A DNA stretch of 64,000 nt from an uncultured Lachnospira sp. Its GTDB lineage: Bacteria; Bacillota; Clostridia; Lachnospirales; Lachnospiraceae. The notes beneath the pieces were generated by a model. That model did no database searches and was not told the origin of the DNA. It worked only from the letters and a program-made list of their open reading frames with translations. The DNA lies in assembly GCA_910587485.1 (NCBI GenBank), contig CAJUKN010000014.1, forward strand, positions 23,983-87,982, read 5' to 3'. Shown here piece by piece: positions 7,870 to 16,307 of the stretch. Made by a program: the position numbers and the translations under genes. The stretch's first letter is position 1. Each line of letters begins with the position of its first letter.

Positions 7870-8418
7870 ATGAGAAAAGCAATTAAAAATAAGAGAAAGA
7901 TTATTAAAGCATATGAACTTGGCAAGAAATGTGCAGAGATTCAGAGATTAATTAAGGAAGAAAAAATTAAGAAAATATCAGAGGAAGAATATGAAATATT
8001 TTCACAGGAGGCAGTTAATGGAAGGGGGCAGATAGCTTGTAAAGGAGATTTTGTTAAGATGGATACAACAGGTTCACCATATCCAAATGACAGAAAATTT
8101 TTTCTTGAAAATCATAAACATATTCAGGAGTGTGAGTATGAGCAAATATCTCAGCCTGTATATATTTGGCAGGCGTATGAAGACATGTGTCTGGAAGTTG
8201 AATTTTTAATTAAAAATAAAAATTTGATAATTAATAAGGAAAATAAAGAAAAATATTATACAGCTTCGCTTTGGGGGACAAAGTTATCTGCTGCAAGAGA
8301 TGCATATTTGATTTTTTATTCTATTAAAAAAGATTTAAATGGAAGTATTATTGATATTGACTTTAATTTTGTAGAACATGAAGAATTTGAAAAAACATAC
8401 ACTATTATTAATAATTGA
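7870..8418 (+). CDS. Conserved hypothetical protein
   Basis: I cannot name a family for this 182-residue protein. A basic, probably helical N-terminus (1-45) is followed by a segment with KGDFVKMDTTGSPYPNDRKF and EQISQPVYIWQAYEDMC, then a mixed C-terminal half. No membrane segment or signal peptide is seen. The start is fixed by the leader element and GAGGAG ending 4 nt upstream. A fragment of a relative of this gene (reading NGRGKIACKGDF) lies just after the esterase gene near 11389, so the family has been duplicated and eroded locally. Confidence 0.6.
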   Translation: MRKAIKNKRKIIKAYELGKKCAEIQRLIKEEKIKKISEEEYEIFSQEAVNGRGQIACKGDFVKMDTTGSPYPNDRKFFLENHKHIQECEYEQISQPVYIWQAYEDMCLEVEFLIKNKNLIINKENKEKYYTASLWGTKLSAARDAYLIFYSIKKDLNGSIIDIDFNFVEHEEFEKTYTIINN

Positions 8419-8494
8419 TAAATATCGATGATTAATAAATTTTATAATAATTTTTATATGTGAAAACAATTTTAAAAAGATTACAAAATAAATA

Positions 8495-8523
8495 TTGACT
8501 AAATTGTAATAAAATGATAATAT
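8495..8523 (+). promoter_or_regulatory. Sigma-A type promoter
   Basis: TTGACT (8495-8500), 17 nt, then TAATAT (8518-8523). The predicted start lies about 20-25 nt before the ATG at 8554, consistent with a short 5' UTR containing TGGGG. Confidence 0.65.
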
Positions 8524-8553
8524 GTAATCAAATTTAAAATGAATGGGGTTAAA

Positions 8554-9072
8554 ATGATGATTTATTATTTTATTAAATTTAGGTTAGCTAATGATAAGAT
8601 GGTTGGAAAGGTTCAATTAGATTCAGCAACAAATCAGATGATTTTTGAAAAAGCAAAACAGGATTTTAATAGGGCAGGTGCTAAAGCAAGAACATATAAG
8701 CAAATTGTAAAGCAGACTATAAATTCATCTTCAATTGACCTTATATTGGAAGTAAAAAAACATATTCCTAGTCCAACGATGTGTTTTAGGAATTATTCAA
8801 AATTTATTATTGACAATTATGAAAATATTGTAAAAGAATGGATTACTACATCAGGAAATTTTTTAAGAGGGATTGAGGTCTATGAAATAGATAGTCCAAA
8901 GCTTCATTGTGGTAATAATGTAATTGAAGAGAAAGAGATGTCAAATAAAGATTTGATTAAAGCGATTGTGGATTTGTGTATGGAAGTAGAAAATAAAACA
9001 ACTGAAGATAAAAAACAAAGACAATGGACGATTACAAAAATTAAGGATATTGTAAAAGAATATTATCAATAA
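8554..9072 (+). CDS. Hypothetical protein
   Basis: This is a 172-residue soluble protein of unknown family. It has a short hydrophobic beta-like start (MMIYYFIKFRL), a basic middle, and a charged helical C-terminus (about 130-172) ending DIVKEYYQ. An upstream ATG at 8539 is in frame, but the one at 8554 has TGGGG correctly placed before it. It stands alone behind its own promoter. Nothing here suggests a specific function. Confidence 0.55.
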   Translation: MMIYYFIKFRLANDKMVGKVQLDSATNQMIFEKAKQDFNRAGAKARTYKQIVKQTINSSSIDLILEVKKHIPSPTMCFRNYSKFIIDNYENIVKEWITTSGNFLRGIEVYEIDSPKLHCGNNVIEEKEMSNKDLIKAIVDLCMEVENKTTEDKKQRQWTITKIKDIVKEYYQ

Positions 9073-9124
9073 AAGTTATTCTTGAAATGAAATTTTTATT
9101 CTGATGCAATATGTAAATCGGAAT

Positions 9125-9160
9125 TAAGTGGATATTCACAATCCGCTTGATGATTTGTTT
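9125..9160 (-). repeat. Dispersed intergenic element, fragment
   Basis: Read on the - strand, TCAAGCGGATTGTGAATATCC is the GCTTGAC-side segment of the element seen whole at 3007-3153. The rest of the 340-bp gap 9073-9412 shows no gene. Confidence 0.6.
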
Positions 9161-9412
9161 AGCTTAAGATTGAGAATTAAAATTTTCAGCCTGCAAGTTA
9201 TTATGCAAAAGATGTTACATATCTTTGCTAGAACTTGAGCCATTAGCTGTTCTTAGATGTTGATTTTTGCTTTAACAGAAAGTATGATGATTATAAAATC
9301 GATGAAGATATATTGTGGCGAGGATAGGTTGACCAAAGGCAAAAATTAAAAAGATAATTTTGGAAAATAGAAGTATATATAATGAAAGCTAGTTTTAGGG
9401 AGATGATATGCT

Positions 9413-10255
9413 TTGGAGAAAGGAAATTATGAAATTATACGTTTCTTAGATTGGGAAGTGGTAAAACTCATTCCTCACGTAGAAAAATATACGGCAGGAA
9501 AAAGGTCAGTATTTCGACATTGGCATACAGGAATAGAGATTTTATATTTTTTGGGAGGAGATAGTACACTTTGGATTAATGGCAAAGAAATTCATATTAA
9601 AGAGGAAGGCATAGTGTTGGTAAATAGTAACGAACCACATCAGTTAATCCGTTATGAAACAGACCAAGCTAGAGGCTGTACAATTATCATTTCATATGAG
9701 TATATAAAAATGCTGTATAGAAAGGTAGACCAATGTTACTTTGCACTAGATAAACAACATCCCTCTTTTGAAAAACTGAAGTGGTATATGAAAGAGGTGC
9801 TTTCCGTTTATCAAAGAAAAAGTCGAAATGAATTTTATTATATAAAATTGAACAATATAGTGAATGAAATTATTTATTTGCTGCTGACAGATTTTCGTAT
9901 TGAAAATGGAGAGATGAAAACACAGAAATATGGAGAACGATATCGGGCAATTATTCAGTTTATAGAGGAGCATTATCGTGAAAATTTAAAAATGGAGGAA
10001 CTTGCGGATAGATTCCATTTTAGCAAAGAATATTTTTCACGTAGTTTTAAAAAATATATGGGGGTAAATTTTAAAGATTATTTAACAAAAAGAAGACTGT
10101 TGGAAGCAGAACAATTGTTGTTGACCACAGATATGCAGATATCGGAAATTGCGTTAGAAAGTGGATTTATAGATATTAAAATGTTTTATGTAGTATTTAA
10201 AAAAGAATATGGAAGTACTCCAAATATATATAGAAAAGAGAAATCTATGAAATAG
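9413..10255 (+). CDS. AraC-family transcriptional regulator
   Basis: The 280-residue protein has an N-terminal cupin-like sensing domain (RHWHTGIEILYFLGG and GEIHIKEEGIVLVNSNEPHQL-like features, about 35-90). Two C-terminal helix-turn-helix motifs follow: MEELADRFHFSKEYFSRSFKK, then ISEIALESGFIDIKMFYVVFKK, with the typical GSTPNIYR end. The start is the first codon of the frame (TTG at 9413). The GGGAGATGATATGC region just upstream serves as a weak ribosome-binding site, so the exact start is uncertain. The esterase gene about 220 nt downstream is the likely target, as AraC proteins often control adjacent carbohydrate-related genes. Confidence 0.85.
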   Translation: MEKGNYEIIRFLDWEVVKLIPHVEKYTAGKRSVFRHWHTGIEILYFLGGDSTLWINGKEIHIKEEGIVLVNSNEPHQLIRYETDQARGCTIIISYEYIKMLYRKVDQCYFALDKQHPSFEKLKWYMKEVLSVYQRKSRNEFYYIKLNNIVNEIIYLLLTDFRIENGEMKTQKYGERYRAIIQFIEEHYRENLKMEELADRFHFSKEYFSRSFKKYMGVNFKDYLTKRRLLEAEQLLLTTDMQISEIALESGFIDIKMFYVVFKKEYGSTPNIYRKEKSMK

Positions 10256-10271
10256 GAGATTTCTTTTTTTT
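10239..10271 (+). terminator. Terminator overlapping the araC-type stop codon
   Basis: AGAAATCT (10239-10246) pairs with AGATTTCT (10257-10264) and is followed by eight T. The stop codon lies in the loop. Confidence 0.8.
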
Positions 10272-10334
10272 GGTCAAAAAAAGGAATAAAACAGGTTAAA
10301 TTAGGGAAAGAAAAAATTGATAGTTATAATTAAA

Positions 10335-10436
10335 ATGATAATAGAAAGAAAAGACATAGGAGAAGAATTATTGATTTTAGTGAATAGAGGTGATAGAGCT
10401 ATTGAAGAACTTATAAAAAAATTTATTCAGACATAA
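10335..10436 (+). CDS. Possible 33-residue ORF or gene remnant
   Basis: An open frame reads MIIERKDIGEELLILVNRGD and then a helical basic end. No good ribosome-binding site precedes it. It may be the tail of a lost gene rather than a functional peptide. Confidence 0.2.
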   Translation: MIIERKDIGEELLILVNRGDRAIEELIKKFIQT

Positions 10437-10473
10437 TTAAAATATTTAACAAATATTGTAGAAAGGATGTATT

Positions 10474-11388
10474 ATGATAGAAGCAAAAATGTGTTCTTAT
10501 GAAGAATTTCCAGCAAGCGAGTTGTCACCAGAAGGAATGAAAGTTATAAAGGCAGATAACTCTCTACAATTTGCAATACCTCAACTTAATATTAAATATG
10601 CAGAAAAGGATGGAATGCCGTTGCATCTCCATATCATTACTCCGCCAATGGAAAAGAAAGATATGATAGAAAAGAAAAAAAAATTTCCATTGGTAGTTTT
10701 CATTCAAGGTTCAGCGTGGAAAAAACAGAATTTAGATGGAAAAATTCATATTTTATGTGAATTTGCAACTCGAGGTTATGTTGTGGCTATTGTGGAGTAT
10801 CGCCCATCTGATGTTGCACTATTTCCTGCGCAAATAAAAGATGTAAAAACAGCAATTCGTTTTTTGCAAGAGAAAGCAGATGATTATCATATAGATAGAA
10901 ATAATATTTTTGTGTGGGGTAATTCATCTGGTGGACATACCAGTGTGATGGTAGCAGCAACTATGGAACAGGAATATAATGATGAAGATGGACAGCTTAA
11001 TATAAAAGCATTTATTGATTTTTATGGTCCAACAGACATTACAAAAATGAATGATGAGCCATCTACACAAGACCATATGTCACCAGAAAGTCCAGAAGGG
11101 AAGTTGATTGGAAAACGTCCAGTTGATAGCAGCCCTGAATGGACAGATAAAGTTAATCCAATAAATCATATTAGTGAGGAGCGAGAAATAAAGCCACTAT
11201 TGATTATTCATGGAGATAAAGACCGATTAGTACCATTTCAACAAAGTGTACTTTTATATGAAGCAATGAAAAAATTAAATAAAAATGTGGAATTTTATAA
11301 ACTACAAGGTGCTGACCATGGGGGTGATGCATTTTGGAAAAAACCAATTTTAGATTTGGTTGAACATTTTTTTAAGAAAAACATGTAA
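10474..11388 (+). CDS. Alpha/beta hydrolase, probable carbohydrate esterase
   Basis: The 304-residue protein has the alpha/beta-hydrolase fold. VVFIQGSAWKKQN near 80-92 is the oxyanion-hole strand in the form typical of acetyl-xylan and bifunctional feruloyl esterases. GNSSGG (about 149-154) is the nucleophile elbow. The catalytic acid is probably in HGDKDRLVPF and the His in GADHGGD. It lacks a signal peptide, so it would act in the cytoplasm on imported acetylated or feruloylated oligosaccharides. The start is supported by GAAAGGATG. It lies downstream of the AraC-type regulator as a separate transcript. Confidence 0.85.
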   Translation: MIEAKMCSYEEFPASELSPEGMKVIKADNSLQFAIPQLNIKYAEKDGMPLHLHIITPPMEKKDMIEKKKKFPLVVFIQGSAWKKQNLDGKIHILCEFATRGYVVAIVEYRPSDVALFPAQIKDVKTAIRFLQEKADDYHIDRNNIFVWGNSSGGHTSVMVAATMEQEYNDEDGQLNIKAFIDFYGPTDITKMNDEPSTQDHMSPESPEGKLIGKRPVDSSPEWTDKVNPINHISEEREIKPLLIIHGDKDRLVPFQQSVLLYEAMKKLNKNVEFYKLQGADHGGDAFWKKPILDLVEHFFKKNM

Positions 11389-11450
11389 ATGGAAGAGGTA
11401 AATAGCTTGTAAAGGGGATTTTATTCGATATGTTATAAAATCCCTTGCTT
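11389..11450 (+). pseudogene. Remnant related to the 7870 gene
   Basis: From the esterase stop onward one frame reads NGRGKIACKGDFIRYVIKS, matching NGRGQIACKGDFVKM inside the 7870 protein before diverging. There is no start codon. Bases 11415-11444 also form a GGGATTTTAT/ATAAAATCCC hairpin that could end esterase transcription. Confidence 0.5.
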
Positions 11451-11619
11451 TAACTAAGGGAGTGTCAATAAAATTAATACAACAGATTCATCCTAATTTA
11501 AATGATAATGATTTTTCTTGCAATAAAATTTTTATTCTGATACGATATATTTTAGCTTATAAGAGCATAAAAAATATACAAATTAGATTAAAAATTTTTA
11601 TTGACAAGGAGGATTCATT

Positions 11620-12681
11620 ATGTATCATTTGCGATTAAAAGGCAAGCATTATGAAATGGGGGTAAAACGTGGAAAAATTTTTAATAAAGGTCAACTATCC
11701 TTTCCGCTTCAATTAGATAATTTTCAACTGGAACATGGAAAACAAAGCGAGAAGATATTAAGAAAATTTTTTCCTGAAGTCTGTGAGGAAATAAAAGGTG
11801 TAAGCGATACAATAGGTGTCGATTATTCGTATTTTGTTAGTTGGATGCTATGTATGGGTTGCTGTATGTATAATTTAGAAAAGAATATTCCTGTTGAGAT
11901 TCGAGGTTGTACTGCTTTTGCCTATTCAAAAGGCGGCAAAATGATATATGGCAGAAATAATGATTTACCGCCATATTTACGAGATGGCAGCAAAAGTGAA
12001 ATTTATGCGCCAAAGGGTGGCAATCGATTTAATATTACAACGTCTTCTTTCATTAATGGCGAGGAGGGATTAAACGAACATGGACTTGCTGTCGCTATGA
12101 CATTTGTTATGACACAGCTTGAAAAAATACAGGCAGGATTTAATTCTTGTTTTATTGTCCGCTATTTGCTTGAAAAGGCAAATAATACACAACAGGCAAT
12201 TACATTGCTTTCTGATTTGCCGATTGCTTCTAATTGCAATATTTTGCTTGCAGATAAAAATGGTAATATGGTGGTTGTTGAATGTACACCATCCGTTAAA
12301 AAAATTCGAGAACCCCAAAAAATTGGTAAAGATAGTATTGTTTGTACAGTCAATAGTTTTATATCCAACGAAATGAGATTATATGATGATTCCAATGGAA
12401 ATGATTATGATTCTCATAAAAGGTATAATGTTGTTATGGATAGTTTTTCAAAGTACATAAAAGAAAATTATATTGAAACAACAAAACAACTGTTAAAAGG
12501 TGATTATGGTTTTATGTGTCAGTATGATAATGAGCCTGATTTTGAAACGGTTTGGAGTTCGATATTTGATTTAGAAACATTAGTAATTTATCGTGCAGAA
12601 GGTGACCCAAGAAAAAAGAAATTTATTGATGATAACCGACTGCATGATATTCGATTAAAAGAGAATAAAATATTATATTGA
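11620..12681 (+). CDS. C45-family NTN hydrolase (acyl-CoA:6-APA acyltransferase type)
   Basis: The 353-residue protein resembles the C45 family of autoprocessing N-terminal-nucleophile amidases. RGCTAFAYSKGGK places the nucleophile at Cys97, followed by YGRNNDLPPY and the GLNEHGLAVAMTF segment conserved in the family. After self-cleavage before Cys97 the new N-terminus would be the active site. Relatives cleave or transfer acyl groups on amides such as penicillins, bile-acid-like or acyl-amino acid substrates. The substrate here is unknown. A strong AAGGAGG precedes the ATG. There is no signal peptide and no operon partner. Confidence 0.8.
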   Translation: MYHLRLKGKHYEMGVKRGKIFNKGQLSFPLQLDNFQLEHGKQSEKILRKFFPEVCEEIKGVSDTIGVDYSYFVSWMLCMGCCMYNLEKNIPVEIRGCTAFAYSKGGKMIYGRNNDLPPYLRDGSKSEIYAPKGGNRFNITTSSFINGEEGLNEHGLAVAMTFVMTQLEKIQAGFNSCFIVRYLLEKANNTQQAITLLSDLPIASNCNILLADKNGNMVVVECTPSVKKIREPQKIGKDSIVCTVNSFISNEMRLYDDSNGNDYDSHKRYNVVMDSFSKYIKENYIETTKQLLKGDYGFMCQYDNEPDFETVWSSIFDLETLVIYRAEGDPRKKKFIDDNRLHDIRLKENKILY

Positions 12682-12738
12682 TAGAATAAAGTTATTAAAT
12701 AAAAATAATATTAATCAAATTATATGTTATATGATAAT

Positions 12739-12776
12739 ATCCTTCCAACTTTACTTTTTGAAGTTTGGAAGGATTT
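12739..12776 (+). terminator. Rho-independent terminator
   Basis: ATCCTTCCA plus ACTT (12739-12751) pairs with AAGT plus TGGAAGGAT (12761-12774), with one bulged T, then TTTTG. It ends the C45 hydrolase transcript or that of the small convergent gene. Confidence 0.75.
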
Positions 12777-12886
12777 TGTGGTTTGAAAATAAAATTCATT
12801 TTAGATAATTTTTGTTGGATTATAATTTTATATTTTAAAAATTGGATTTTAATAATTATCAAAAATCTATGTTTTTATAATATTTG

Positions 12887-13033
12887 TCAACATTCTATTT
12901 CATAAATCTTTCCATTTTGAAAAAATATTTTGAAAATATTTTCTTTGTCATAAGTTTCAATATCATTTATTCCAATATTATCGGCAGCATTAAGCAAATC
13001 AAAAAGTTTATCTTTAAAGTATTCAATGTCCAT
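12887..13033 (-). CDS. Small hypothetical protein, 48 residues
   Basis: A short gene on the - strand starts ATGGACATTGAATAC behind a perfect AGGAGG-type ribosome-binding site (complement of 13039-13044). The product is acidic: it begins MDIEYFKDKLFDLLNAAD, continues with GINDIETYDKENIFKIFF and ends GKIYEIEC. It has a helix followed by a beta-hairpin-like end, with no membrane segment. The clean ribosome-binding site and balanced composition argue that it is real. The function is unknown. Confidence 0.65.
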   Translation of the reverse strand: MDIEYFKDKLFDLLNAADNIGINDIETYDKENIFKIFFQNGKIYEIEC

Positions 13034-13097
13034 TTATTTTCCTCCTGAAAAAAGTTTGATTATATTACAAGTATTACAATACTTATTACAGATTATA

Positions 13098-13200
13098 AAA
13101 ATACTATAACAAGTTTAAAATAGAAGTGCAAGAAAAAATTTGTATTTATAACAAGAGATAAGAATGGATAAAGCTGAAATGAATTAGAAACAAATAAATA
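13098..13200 (+). pseudogene. Eroded duplicate of the 13339 XRE gene region
   Basis: CTATAACAAGTTTAAAATAG (from about 13104) and AAAGCTGAAATGAATTAGAA (from about 13170) repeat, with changes, the promoter region near 13276-13300 and the codons KAEMNWKQ of the intact XRE gene downstream. TGG has become the stop TAG. The rest of the 13034-13338 interval shows nothing else. Confidence 0.45.
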
Positions 13201-13338
13201 GTTATATTTAATTTTTTAAAATGAACATTTGTTCCTGTTTCTAAATCTCTTATGCTTCTTTAGGATTACAAAATTTCTATAACAAGTATAAAATATAGAT
13301 AAATAAGATAGGGAAAATAGTTCTGTTAGAGGTGAAAC

Positions 13339-13572
13339 ATGGAAGAAAACTATGGACATTTAGAAATACGTTTAAATGAATTATTAAAGAAAAAAGGGTT
13401 AAGTAAAAATAAACTATCCTATAAAGCTGAAATGAATTGGAAGCAAATTGATAATTTTTGTAAAAACAATATTACTCGATTAGATGTTTTTGTTTTATGT
13501 AAACTTTGCACGGTTTTGGAATGCAAAATTGAAGATTTATTAGTCTTTTATCCACCTGAAAAAAATCAATAA
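13339..13572 (+). CDS. XRE-family helix-turn-helix regulator, small
   Basis: The 77-residue protein is a single Cro/C1-type DNA-binding domain. LNELLKKKGLSKNKLSYKAEMNW is the first part of the helix-turn-helix, then LDVFVLCKLCTVLECKIEDLLVF. It resembles YozG-like small regulators that lack an effector domain. GAGGTG lies before the ATG. Its target is unknown; it may act on itself or on the WYL regulator downstream, which has its own leader element. Confidence 0.8.
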   Translation: MEENYGHLEIRLNELLKKKGLSKNKLSYKAEMNWKQIDNFCKNNITRLDVFVLCKLCTVLECKIEDLLVFYPPEKNQ

Positions 13573-13597
13573 ACGATTTTATAATCTTCAATCGCAG

Positions 13598-13677
13598 GAT
13601 TTGTGTTTGCGCGCTGCTTGCCACAAACCTATAAGAATTTTAGTTCTTTGTGCAAAAAAGCAGCGCAGAATGAGGAA
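13598..13677 (+). ncRNA. Leader element copy 2 (5' UTR of WYL gene)
   Basis: TTTGTG (13600-13605) and CACAAA (13622-13627) form a hairpin. Its loop holds GCGCTGCTT (13611-13619), perfectly complementary to AAGCAGCGC (13658-13666), which ends 5 nt before GAGGA. AAGAA/TTCTT forms an inner hairpin. The element is open in the WYL gene's frame, but translation of it is unlikely because a good ribosome-binding site and ATG follow. Confidence 0.65.
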
Positions 13678-13681
13678 GCAA

Positions 13682-14590
13682 ATGAAAATTGACCGAATGA
13701 TTGGAATATTGTCTATTTTGTTACAGCAAGAGCAGGTAACAGCTCCTTATCTTGCGGAAAAATTTGAAGTTTCCCGCCGCACAATTAATCGTGATATTGA
13801 GGCATTGTGTATGGCAGGGATTCCATTAGTGACAAAACAAGGGCAAAAGGGCGGTATTTCCATTATGGATGGATATAAAATAGACCGAACATTACTTAGT
13901 ACATCGGACATGCAGTCGATTTTAGCAGGACTTCGGAGCTTGGATAGCGTGAGCGGAACAAATCGCTATGCACAATTAATGGAGAAATTATCAGCAGGAG
14001 CATCCAATCTTCTTGCAGGTGATACTCATATTTTAATTGACCTTTCTTCATGGTATAAAAATTCGCTTTCGCCTAAAATTGAATTATTGCATGATGCCAT
14101 TCTTTCTGGACACAAGGTTTCATTTACATATTTTGCACCGAAGGGTGAATCCAAACGGACAATAGAGCCATATGATTTAATTTTTCAGTGGGCAAGCTGG
14201 TATATTTGGGGTTGGTGCGAGGACAGAGCCGATTTTCGTCTCTTTAAATTAGGACGCATGACCGATTTACAAGCGGGTGAATCATTTAAAAAGCGTTCCG
14301 TATTTCTTCCTGATTTATCGCAAGAGCAGGTATTTCCACATATATATCAAGTGAAAGCAAAAATTTGTCCAGAATATAAATGGCGATTGATAGAAGAATA
14401 TGGAGCAAAAAGTTTTACTGTACAACCTGATGGAATGTTACTGTTTTCGTTTGGTTTTTCAGATAAAACCAATATTGTAAGTTGGATTGCTTCCTTTGGA
14501 GGCGGTGCGGAATTATTGGAACCAGTGGAATTTCGCAAAGATGTGTTAGCGTTTGCAGAAGGAATCCGAAAAAAATATTTAGAACCATGA
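13682..14590 (+). CDS. YafY-type regulator with HTH and WYL domains
   Basis: The protein has 302 residues from ATG 13682, which follows GAGGAAG. An N-terminal HTH_11 domain (MIGILSILLQQEQVTAPYLA, then FEVSRRTINRDIEAL) is followed by a linker and a WYL domain. In place of the WYL triplet is ASWYIWGWCE, and the C-terminal WCX-like part ends at the stop. Such proteins sense nucleic-acid fragments or other ligands and often regulate stress or defence genes. Upstream in-frame codons from 13601 belong to the leader element. It is likely co-regulated with the GyrI-like proteins that follow. Confidence 0.85.
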   Translation: MKIDRMIGILSILLQQEQVTAPYLAEKFEVSRRTINRDIEALCMAGIPLVTKQGQKGGISIMDGYKIDRTLLSTSDMQSILAGLRSLDSVSGTNRYAQLMEKLSAGASNLLAGDTHILIDLSSWYKNSLSPKIELLHDAILSGHKVSFTYFAPKGESKRTIEPYDLIFQWASWYIWGWCEDRADFRLFKLGRMTDLQAGESFKKRSVFLPDLSQEQVFPHIYQVKAKICPEYKWRLIEEYGAKSFTVQPDGMLLFSFGFSDKTNIVSWIASFGGGAELLEPVEFRKDVLAFAEGIRKKYLEP

Positions 14591-14613
14591 CATATAGGTG
14601 TCATGGTTCTTTT
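14581..14613 (+). terminator. Terminator overlapping the WYL gene stop
   Basis: A perfect 12-bp stem, AGAACCATGACA (14581-14592) with TGTCATGGTTCT (14599-14610), is followed by TTTT. Confidence 0.85.
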
Positions 14614-14653
14614 GATAAAATAAGACCATCAAATGAAAGGATGGTTTTTACTT

Positions 14654-15376
14654 ATGAATTATGAAATTGTAACACTAGAAGAAAAAATTGCTGTAGGCAT
14701 ATCAGCGCGAACAAATAATACATCTCCTGATGTAGGCACAATTATTGGCGGGTTGTGGAATCGTTTTTACAATGAAGGCATATATGCTTCGATTTCTGGA
14801 AAAGTAAATATGAAGGCACTTGGGATTTATACGGATTATGCTGGAGATGAAAAGGCAGATTATACGACAATCGTTGCATGTGAGACGGTCGAAGAACCAC
14901 CAAAGGGAAGCTATACTGTTTGTCGGATTCCTGCAGGAAAATATGCAAAATTTGTTATACATGGAGATATGGTAGAGGGAGTTGTCGCAGCATGGCAGGA
15001 AATTTGGAAGATGAATCTGCCTAGAACATTTCAATGTGATTTTGAGGAATATCAAGATGATTGTATGGATAATGCTGAAATTCACATTTATGTAGGATTA
15101 GTTGACCATGCGGCTGTGATTGAATCCAGATGCGGGCTTTTGTGCAGTGAATGTGATTATCGTGAGCAAATGAATTGTGCAGGCTGTGTACATATGCAAA
15201 AGCCGTTTTGGGGTGAAAATTGTCCTGTTAAAGATTGTTGTGAGACAAAACAATTCGAGCATTGTGGAAAATGTGAGAATTTTCCATGTGATTTGCTCAA
15301 TCAATTTGCTTATGATGAAAAACAGGGCGATAATGGAAAAAGAATTGAACAATGCAAGTGTTGGAATAAGGAATAA
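14654..15376 (+). CDS. GyrI-like effector-binding domain fused to DUF3795-like cysteine-rich domain
   Basis: The 240-residue protein has an N-terminal AraC-effector/GyrI-like domain (about 1-155; PKGSYTVCRIPAGKYAKFVI and a late FEEYQDD...IHIYVGL strand). A C-terminal cysteine-rich domain follows: SRCGLLCSECDYREQMNCAGC, then KDCCETKQFEHCGKCENFPC. This matches DUF3795-type zinc-binding segments. The ATG at 14654 follows AAAGGA; an earlier in-frame ATG at 14633 overlaps that site. It lies between the WYL regulator and another GyrI-like gene, suggesting a set that senses small molecules. Confidence 0.75.
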   Translation: MNYEIVTLEEKIAVGISARTNNTSPDVGTIIGGLWNRFYNEGIYASISGKVNMKALGIYTDYAGDEKADYTTIVACETVEEPPKGSYTVCRIPAGKYAKFVIHGDMVEGVVAAWQEIWKMNLPRTFQCDFEEYQDDCMDNAEIHIYVGLVDHAAVIESRCGLLCSECDYREQMNCAGCVHMQKPFWGENCPVKDCCETKQFEHCGKCENFPCDLLNQFAYDEKQGDNGKRIEQCKCWNKE

Positions 15377-15380
15377 CAAG

Positions 15381-15455
15381 ATTTGTATTTTTGCGCTGCT
15401 TGTGGCAAATGGTTAAGAACATTTTTTTTGCAAAAAGCAGCGCAGAAGTGGAGGG
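15381..15455 (+). ncRNA. Leader element copy 3 (5' UTR of GyrI-like gene)
   Basis: ATTTG (15381-15385) and CAAAT (15406-15410) enclose a loop with GCGCTGCTT (15393-15401), which is complementary to AAGCAGCGC (15435-15443). The GGAGGG ribosome-binding site of the next gene follows 6 nt later. The closing hairpin is weaker than in other copies. Confidence 0.6.
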
Positions 15456-15458
15456 AAC

Positions 15459-16115
15459 ATGGCATTTGACTATAAAAAAGAATATAAGGAATTTTATTTA
15501 CCAAAAAATAAACCACAGTTAGTAACAGTACCTTCTATGAATTTTATTGCTGTGCGTGGAAAAGGAAATCCTAATCAAGAAGATGGTGCATACAAACAAT
15601 CTATTGGATTGCTTTATGGAGTTGCTTTTACAATTAAGATGAGTAAGTTAGGCAATCATCAGATAAAGGGATACTTTGACTATGTTGTACCGCCATTGGA
15701 AGGACTTTGGTGGCAGGAAGGCATAGAGGGGATTGACTATTCTCGAAAAGAAGATTTTGAATGGATTTCAATGATTCGCCTGCCAGAGTTTGTAACAAAA
15801 GATGAATTTTGTTGGGCAGCAGAAGAAGCAGCGAAAAAGAAGAAAACGGATTTTTCTAAGGTGGAATTTTTTACATATGATGAGGGCTTGTGTGTACAAT
15901 GTATGCACATTGGTTCTTATGATGATGAACCAGCAACAATAGAGCAGATGAATACATTTGCTTATGAACAAGGCTATGTGTTAGATATAAATTGTTCCCG
16001 TTATCACCATGAAATTTATTTAAGTGATGTGCGAAAATGTAAAACAGAAAATCTAAAAACGGTCATTCGGCATCCTGTAAAAATAAAATCGATACGAGAT
16101 AGTTATGACAAATAG
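15459..16115 (+). CDS. GyrI-like small-molecule-binding protein
   Basis: The 218-residue protein fits the GyrI-like (SOUL/AraC-effector) family without a DNA-binding part. VTVPSMNFIAVRGKGNPN near 22-39, YGVAFTIKMSK and YVVPPLEGLWW are the typical landmarks, and the C-terminal half repeats the fold. Stand-alone members bind or hydrolyse small toxic compounds. GGAGGG lies before the ATG and the leader element precedes it. A terminator follows at 16141. Confidence 0.8.
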   Translation: MAFDYKKEYKEFYLPKNKPQLVTVPSMNFIAVRGKGNPNQEDGAYKQSIGLLYGVAFTIKMSKLGNHQIKGYFDYVVPPLEGLWWQEGIEGIDYSRKEDFEWISMIRLPEFVTKDEFCWAAEEAAKKKKTDFSKVEFFTYDEGLCVQCMHIGSYDDEPATIEQMNTFAYEQGYVLDINCSRYHHEIYLSDVRKCKTENLKTVIRHPVKIKSIRDSYDK

Positions 16116-16140
16116 TTTATAAATATTATAAATATAAGGC

Positions 16141-16173
16141 AAAAAGGGTTGGGACAGGTTCTCAATCCTTTTT
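16141..16173 (+). terminator. Rho-independent terminator
   Basis: AAAAAGGGTTGGGA (16141-16154) pairs with TCTCAATCCTTTTT (16160-16173) through a 5-nt loop. The T tail overlaps TTTTTAATCTCATTAGGCAAG, a fragment of the dispersed element's left end. Confidence 0.75.
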
Positions 16174-16307
16174 AATCTCATTAGGCAAGTTTTTTTGTTT
16201 TATTTTATGCACCCAATGGTTGCTAAATTGGAACGCATTAATAGATTGTTTGTTTGATAAAAGTAAGATATAATTTTTTAAAAATAGGAGAAGGGGAGCA
16301 AATTAGA

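Noticed and set aside
13601..13681. Longer N-terminus for the WYL regulator
   Set aside because: These codons are the repeated leader element, found before unrelated genes, and a well-placed ribosome-binding site and ATG follow at 13682. The same reasoning applies to 42964-43044.
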